Shown: positions 60,157 to 64,000 of the stretch, piece by piece | Layout: every line of letters starts with the position of its first letter | Numbering within the stretch: the stretch's first letter is position 1 | Assembly: GCF_014155765.1 (NCBI RefSeq) | Contig: NZ_SCKT01000001.1 | Span: 992,001 to 1,056,000, forward strand | Reading direction: 5' to 3' | DNA length: 64,000 nt | Source: Pantoea dispersa | GTDB taxonomy: Bacteria; Pseudomonadota; Gammaproteobacteria; Enterobacterales; Enterobacteriaceae | The notes under the pieces: model-generated | Databases searched by the model: none | Told to the model about the DNA's origin: nothing | Seen by the model: the letters and a program-made list of their open reading frames with translations, nothing else | Translations under genes and position numbers: made by a program

Positions 60157-60900
60157 TCAGGCGGGATTGTCGATATCGATAAAAGTCACATCCAGACCAT
60201 GCTGGCTGGCGAGCCACTCACCGAGCGCTTTAATGCCGCCGCGTTCAGTGGCGTGATGGCCGGCAGCAAAGAAATGCAGTCCCTGTTCCCGGGCGCTGTG
60301 AATGGTCTGCTCAGAGACTTCACCGCTGATAAAGGCGTCAACGCCAAAGGCGGCGGCCGCATCGATAAAGCCCTGGCCGCCACCGCTGCACCATGCCACC
60401 CGGCGAATCAGCGCCGGAGCATTATCACCGCAGTGCAGCGGCTGGCGTCCAAGGCGCGCCGCGATTTTTTCCGCCAGCGCCGGACCGCTTAGCGGCTCAG
60501 CCAGCTCGCCCCAGGGCACCAGCGGCTGAATTTCACCTTTGACGTCGATATCAAACAGCGTGGCCAGCTGGGCGTTGTTGCCCAACTGTGGGTGAGCATC
60601 GAGCGGCAGGTGCCAGCCGTACAGGTTGATGTCATTGGCCAGCAGCGTGCGCAGACGCTGGCGCTTCATCCCTTTAATTACCGGCGCTTCGCTCTTCCAG
60701 AAGTAGCCATGGTGCACCAGTATCGCATCGGCGTGGCGTTTTACCGCCTCATCCAGCAGCGCCTGACAGGCCGTCACGCCGGTGATTACACGGCGCACCT
60801 GCTCACGCCCCTCAACCTGCAAACCGTTGGGCGCATAGTCGCTGAAGGCACTGGTGTTGAGTTGCTGATTGACGATCTGTTCTAACTCGAAATTATTCAT
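60157..60900 (-). CDS. ybgI: Nif3-like dinuclear metal protein YbgI
   Basis: YbgI is a NIF3-family protein that forms a hexamer with two metal ions per subunit; it was once annotated as a GTP cyclohydrolase type 1 homologue, and its function is unclear. The 247 residues equal E. coli YbgI. The metal-binding motifs ILVHHGYFWKSE (about 60-71), GWHLPLDAHPQLG, and the C-terminal AAGHHATERGGIKAL are present. It lies 18 bases after phrB. Confidence 0.94.
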   Translation of the reverse strand: MNNFELEQIVNQQLNTSAFSDYAPNGLQVEGREQVRRVITGVTACQALLDEAVKRHADAILVHHGYFWKSEAPVIKGMKRQRLRTLLANDINLYGWHLPLDAHPQLGNNAQLATLFDIDVKGEIQPLVPWGELAEPLSGPALAEKIAARLGRQPLHCGDNAPALIRRVAWCSGGGQGFIDAAAAFGVDAFISGEVSEQTIHSAREQGLHFFAAGHHATERGGIKALGEWLASQHGLDVTFIDIDNPA

Positions 60901-60918
60901 AACGGCTCCGTGACTGCC

Positions 60919-62346
60919 TCAGGCTGCGCTGCGCGCGCGCTCAAAGGCGTCTAGTGTCTTTTTACGTGCCGCCTTATGTTCCACGATTGGCGCCGGATAA
61001 TCGAGTTTCTTGTTATTTTTCTCCGCCCAGGCGTGCGGCTGATGGATGGCGCTGTCCGGCACGTCTTGCAGCTCCGGCAGCCACCGGCGGATAAACTCGC
61101 CCTGCTTATCAAAGCGCTCGCCCTGGGTCGTCGGGTTGAAGATGCGGAAGTAAGGCGCGGCGTCGGTGCCGGTCGACGCGGCCCACTGCCAGCCACCGTT
61201 GTTAGCCGCCAGATCGCCGTCAATCAGCTGCTGCATGAAATAACGTTCACCCTCGCGCCAGTCAATCAGCAGATCTTTCACCAGAAAGCTGGCGGTGATC
61301 ATGCGTAACCGGTTGTGCATCCAGCCCAGCGTATTGAGCTGGCGCATCGCTGCGTCGACAATCGGATAACCGGTTTTGCCCTGCTGCCAGGCGGTAAGGT
61401 GTTGCTCATTCTGTTGCCAGCTGACGTTGCGCGTCCAGTCGACAAACGGCTGATGCTTACACAGCGCCGGAAAGGCCACCATCAGGTGACGATAAAATTC
61501 GCGCCAGACCAGTTCATTCAGCCACACCAGCGCGCTGCCGTTGTTTAGCGCCTGCGGATGCTCCTTCAGAATGCGATGCAGGCACTGACGCGGCGACAGC
61601 ACACCAATCGCCAGATACGGCGACAGGCGGCTGGTGCCGTCAATCGCCGGTATGTCGCGCTGCTGGTCATATTTTTCCACCCGCTGCTGGGCAAACTGGC
61701 GCAGCTGCTTTAGCGCAGCCTCTTCTCCGGCGGGAAACCAGGTTTCGTCGAATTCTTCCACAGGGTAATCGAATGCTGCTATTTTTTTGCCGGCGGCCAC
61801 GGGTGCCCCGGCGCGCGCTTTTGGTGCGTGATGGCACTCTGGCAGCCCCTGTTGCAGACGCCGGATAAACGCTTTGCTGAACGGCGTGAACACTTTGAAC
61901 ATGCTGTTGCTGCCGGTCTGTACGCTGCCCGGCGGTAACAGCAGGCTGTCATCGAATCCCTGGCACACCACGCCCTGCTGATCGAGCAGCTTCTCAGCCG
62001 CAGCATCGCGCTGACGCTCATTGATTTCATACTGATAGTTGTAAAACAGCGCATCCACCTTGTGCTGCTGGCAGAAGGTCGCCAGATAGTCGACCGACGC
62101 GGCGAAGTCATCGCACTGATGAAAGTGCAGCTTAATACCGCGTTCTGCCAGCGACTGCTGCAGCAGACACAGGTTTTGATGGATAAAAGCCGCCTGTTTG
62201 GGGGCCATGCTGTGTTGCTGCCACTGGCCGGGCGTGGCGATGAACAGCGCGAGCACCTCGGCCTGACTGTCGCGGCAGGCCGCGGCCAGTGCGCTGTTAT
62301 CATTAATGCGCAAATCGTTACGCAGCCAGACTAAGTGAGTGCTCAT
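60919..62346 (-). CDS. phrB: Deoxyribodipyrimidine photolyase
   Basis: PhrB uses blue/near-UV light to split cyclobutane pyrimidine dimers. The 475 residues (E. coli 472) have the N-terminal antenna-binding domain (MSTHLVWLRNDLRINDNSAL) and the FAD-binding C-terminal domain with DAAMRQLNTLGWMHNRLRM and WASSTGTDAAPYFRIFNP. It lies 12 bases after the DUF523-DUF1722 gene and 18 before ybgI, suggesting one operon. Confidence 0.97.
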   Translation of the reverse strand: MSTHLVWLRNDLRINDNSALAAACRDSQAEVLALFIATPGQWQQHSMAPKQAAFIHQNLCLLQQSLAERGIKLHFHQCDDFAASVDYLATFCQQHKVDALFYNYQYEINERQRDAAAEKLLDQQGVVCQGFDDSLLLPPGSVQTGSNSMFKVFTPFSKAFIRRLQQGLPECHHAPKARAGAPVAAGKKIAAFDYPVEEFDETWFPAGEEAALKQLRQFAQQRVEKYDQQRDIPAIDGTSRLSPYLAIGVLSPRQCLHRILKEHPQALNNGSALVWLNELVWREFYRHLMVAFPALCKHQPFVDWTRNVSWQQNEQHLTAWQQGKTGYPIVDAAMRQLNTLGWMHNRLRMITASFLVKDLLIDWREGERYFMQQLIDGDLAANNGGWQWAASTGTDAAPYFRIFNPTTQGERFDKQGEFIRRWLPELQDVPDSAIHQPHAWAEKNNKKLDYPAPIVEHKAARKKTLDAFERARSAA

Positions 62347-62358
62347 AACGCTCCGTGT

Positions 62359-63315
62359 TTACTGGCCGTAGCGCAAACGCAGCGCTTCCGGGTAGGGATC
62401 GAAATAACGCTGCTGCGCCAGCCACGGGTGCGGGAACTCTGCCATGTAATGTTTCAGCATGGTGATGGGGGCCAGCAACGGCTGCACACCGCGACGGTAG
62501 CGGTCGATCAGCTGCGCCAGCTCCTGACGCTGCGGTGAACTCAGCTTCGGCCGGAAATAGCCCTGTACGTGCATCAGCACATTGGTGTGATTACGACGCG
62601 ACGCCTGGTGCGACATCAGGTGCATCAGACGGTTACGGTATTCAAAGGCGTACGCATCCAGTGACTCCCACTGTTCCATCGCTGCGACAAACCGCCCCAT
62701 TTCGCGGTACTCATCCTGCGCATGCGACAGCAGCAGTAATTTGTAGCGACTATGGAAGGCAATCAGCTTGTGGCGCGTCAGCCCGCTGCGCCACATTTCG
62801 TTGAACTCATGCAGCGCATAGACGCGCCCCATGAAGTTTTCGCGAATCGCATCATCGTGCAAGCGTCCATCCTCTTCCAGCGGCAGCCACGGCAGCTCTT
62901 TTTGCAGGAATGAGGTGAACACACCGGTGCCGGCTTTGCGATTGTTGTTAGTGTCAGGCTCGTAGACGCGCACGCGCTCCAGTCCGCAGCTCGGCGATTT
63001 GGCACACAGGATGTAGCCGCACAGATGGTGCAGCGATTTAACGCGCTCCGCAGACCAGCGGGCCATGTCGTCGGTCAGCTCTTCCCCGCCGTCTTTACTG
63101 AAACACAGGTGGATCTGATCGTCGCTCTGTTTGACCAGCCGCAGCGCCGGGCGCGGCGTCGGCAGACCGATGGCCATTTCCGGGCAGACAGGTTCGAAGC
63201 GCACAAATGGCGCGAGCTCGTCAGTTGCAAAGGCAAAACGCTTGTGGCCGCCATCGAATCGGACGCTATCCCCGAGCAGGCAGGCACTGATACCTACAGG
63301 AATTTTCTCGCTCAT
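62359..63315 (-). CDS. DUF523-DUF1722 protein, RudS-like thiouracil/4-thiouridine desulfidase
   Basis: The 318-residue protein has an N-terminal DUF523 (TudS) domain with three conserved cysteines, in VGISACLLGDSVRFDG, FEPVCPEMAIGLPTPRP and CAKSPSCGLERV, expected to bind a [4Fe-4S] cluster, and a C-terminal DUF1722 domain (about 190-318). E. coli YbgA retains only DUF1722. Proteins with this two-domain architecture (RudS in Salmonella) are reported to remove sulfur from 4-thiouridine in tRNA. The start MSEKIPVG is at 63315. Its position before phrB fits a near-UV or light connection. Confidence 0.85.
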   Translation of the reverse strand: MSEKIPVGISACLLGDSVRFDGGHKRFAFATDELAPFVRFEPVCPEMAIGLPTPRPALRLVKQSDDQIHLCFSKDGGEELTDDMARWSAERVKSLHHLCGYILCAKSPSCGLERVRVYEPDTNNNRKAGTGVFTSFLQKELPWLPLEEDGRLHDDAIRENFMGRVYALHEFNEMWRSGLTRHKLIAFHSRYKLLLLSHAQDEYREMGRFVAAMEQWESLDAYAFEYRNRLMHLMSHQASRRNHTNVLMHVQGYFRPKLSSPQRQELAQLIDRYRRGVQPLLAPITMLKHYMAEFPHPWLAQQRYFDPYPEALRLRYGQ

Positions 63316-63317
63316 AC

Positions 63318-63347
63318 TTGTACAACCTCCAAAATCTTGTAGAGGTT
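63318..63347. promoter_or_regulatory. MerR-like dyad and TTGTACAA palindrome before the photolyase operon
   Basis: AACCTC (63324-63329) and GAGGTT (63342-63347) are inverted arms 12 bases apart; the 8-bp palindrome TTGTACAA (63318-63325) overlaps one arm. MerR-family operators have this kind of layout, and B12/light-sensing MerR proteins (LitR/CarH) control photolyase genes in other bacteria. The site also includes the GGAGG ribosome site, so part of the symmetry may be accidental. Confidence 0.4.
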
Positions 63348-63411
63348 TAAGTGTAGCTGAAATGCCGCGAGATAACAGCGGGACAATGCGTTTGTCGCAC
63401 CACTTTAAGAT

Positions 63412-63447
63412 AAAAAAACCCGGTGCCTCGAGCGAGGTCACCGGGTT
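63412..63447 (-). terminator. Terminator of ybfA
   Basis: AACCCGGTG (63418-63426) and CACCGGGTT (63439-63447) pair around an inner hairpin CCTCGAGCGAGG. On the minus strand it is followed by TTTTTTT, 20 bases after the ybfA stop codon. Confidence 0.85.
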
Positions 63448-63466
63448 ATCAGCGCGAAGCCGGGGG

Positions 63467-63667
63467 TTACCAGTAGATACCGCCTGCCGCTTCCGATTGC
63501 GCCAGCCAGACCGGTTTGGTGCTGGTTTTGCACCACATGCGGTGCAGATAACTGTAGAAGCGCGCGCGATCCTGGCGGAACAGCATCACTGGCAGCGCCA
63601 GTACGCCAATCAATACCACCAGCACACGGCGCAGCACAATTTTGGCGAGTGGATATGCCTGATACAT
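63467..63667 (-). CDS. ybfA: YbfA-like small membrane protein (DUF2517)
   Basis: The 66-residue protein (E. coli YbfA 68) has one hydrophobic segment [19 protein letters not shown] (about 12-30) and the conserved block [23 protein letters not shown]. Its function is unknown; in E. coli it neighbours the kdp operon. The start at 63667 is the ATG preceded by GAGGAGG. Confidence 0.9.
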   Translation of the reverse strand: MYQAYPLAKIVLRRVLVVLIGVLALPVMLFRQDRARFYSYLHRMWCKTSTKPVWLAQSEAAGGIYW

Positions 63668-63913
63668 CAATGCCTCCTCGTGGTAAATTTTGCTATGAAA
63701 TGTGATCTGCCTCAGATATTACGCCTGATTGTGTAATTTTACTACTCATCCGACCACTATTTTGATCTTTTTTCAGTCATTTCCTGGCCGGGATGAAAGG
63801 AAGTTACATTTTTGTAAAATTTCGGATCACGGCGAGTTACTGAGATCGTGACGGACGCCGTCGCGGTTTATTGTTAAAGTAATGCGTTAACCTTATTTGC
63901 CGCAGGAGTCAGC
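63668..63913. promoter_or_regulatory. Divergent ybfA / response regulator promoter region
   Basis: This 246-base AT-rich gap holds a dyad TTACA-tttt-TGTAA (63804-63817), about 97 bases before the response regulator start. It may be an operator for the regulator itself or for another factor. Confidence 0.4.
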
Positions 63914-64000
63914 GTGACGACCATCTTGATTGTCGAAGATGAAAAGGAGATTCGCCGTTTCGTGCGCCTGGCGCTGGAGAGCGAAGGCCTGAAGATTGTG
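63914..64000 (+). CDS. OmpR-type response regulator, KdpE-like, N-terminal part
   Basis: This is a 29-codon fragment cut by the window end: a GTG start with AGGAG six bases upstream, then TTILIVEDEKEIRRFVRLAL, the receiver-domain opening. It is closest to KdpE (VLIVEDEQAIRRFLRTALE in E. coli), and ybfA next door is the kdp neighbour in E. coli. However, kdpF, not kdpE, would be expected first in the divergent operon. The phospho-acceptor and DNA-binding domains are outside the window. Confidence 0.75.
   Translation, partial: MTTILIVEDEKEIRRFVRLALESEGLKIV

Overview
The window is a chromosomal segment of a gamma-proteobacterium of the order Enterobacterales. Gene content, protein sequences and order follow the E. 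coli map from ybhK-uvrB-bio to ybfA. GC-rich codon use and the local rearrangements suggest Erwiniaceae (Pantoea, Erwinia or Mixta); I infer the genus from general resemblance and cannot prove it. I see no prophage, CRISPR array, rRNA or complete insertion sequence. Almost everything is housekeeping, so the interesting parts are where the shared order is broken.

Layout. 1-2452: end of ybhK, and uvrB with a LexA box. 2453-3370: long regulatory stretch with DnaA-box-like sites. 3371-4087: a lone UrtE-like ABC ATPase with a degenerate signature motif. 4130-9097: biotin genes bioBFCD and bioA around a BirA operator. 9165-11682: ybhB, pgl, ybhA. 11789-17044: molybdate genes modABC, modE, modF, with acrZ. 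17307-20527: galT-galK-galM without galE. 20680-23202: gpmA, aroG, ybgS. 23306-27883: a BvgA/BvgS-like two-component system translationally coupled to the zinc exporter zitB. 27880-29686: pnuC and nadA. 29813-31953: alkylation repair pair, ogt and a fused Ada/AlkA protein. 32132-32626: an imperfect palindromic element and three identical tRNA-Lys genes. 32793-38401: cpoB, pal, tolB, tolA, tolR, tolQ, ybgC. 38597-41741: ybgE, cydX, cydB, cydA. 42418-52002: sucDCBA and sdhBADC (read right to left), with gltA divergent. 54042-54427: hairpin-rich spacer. 54428-60900: nei, pcp, DUF979 and DUF969 membrane proteins, pxpA, pxpC, pxpB, ybgI. 60919-63667: photolyase phrB, a DUF523-DUF1722 protein (RudS-like) and ybfA. 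From 63914 a response regulator runs off the window.

How the genes work together. The centre is respiration: the TCA operons sdhCDAB-sucABCD and gltA feed the quinone pool, and cytochrome bd (cydABX) takes the electrons. The tol-pal genes maintain the envelope during division. bio, nad/pnuC, mod and gal are self-contained pathways with recognisable control sites (BirA, NadR, ModE and GalR-type). The nei-to-pxpB block reads as a 5-oxoproline utilisation set: Pcp releases 5-oxoproline from peptides, DUF969/DUF979 may carry it or a related compound, and PxpABC hydrolyses it. DNA repair is unusually well represented: uvrB, ogt, ada-alkA, nei and phrB.

The best candidates for something little described are the two-component system coupled to zitB, the lone ABC ATPase with its altered signature, the pcp-DUF969-DUF979-pxp cluster, the photolyase/RudS-like pair with its dyad operator, and the repeat-like elements at 32.1 kb and 54.1-54.4 kb.
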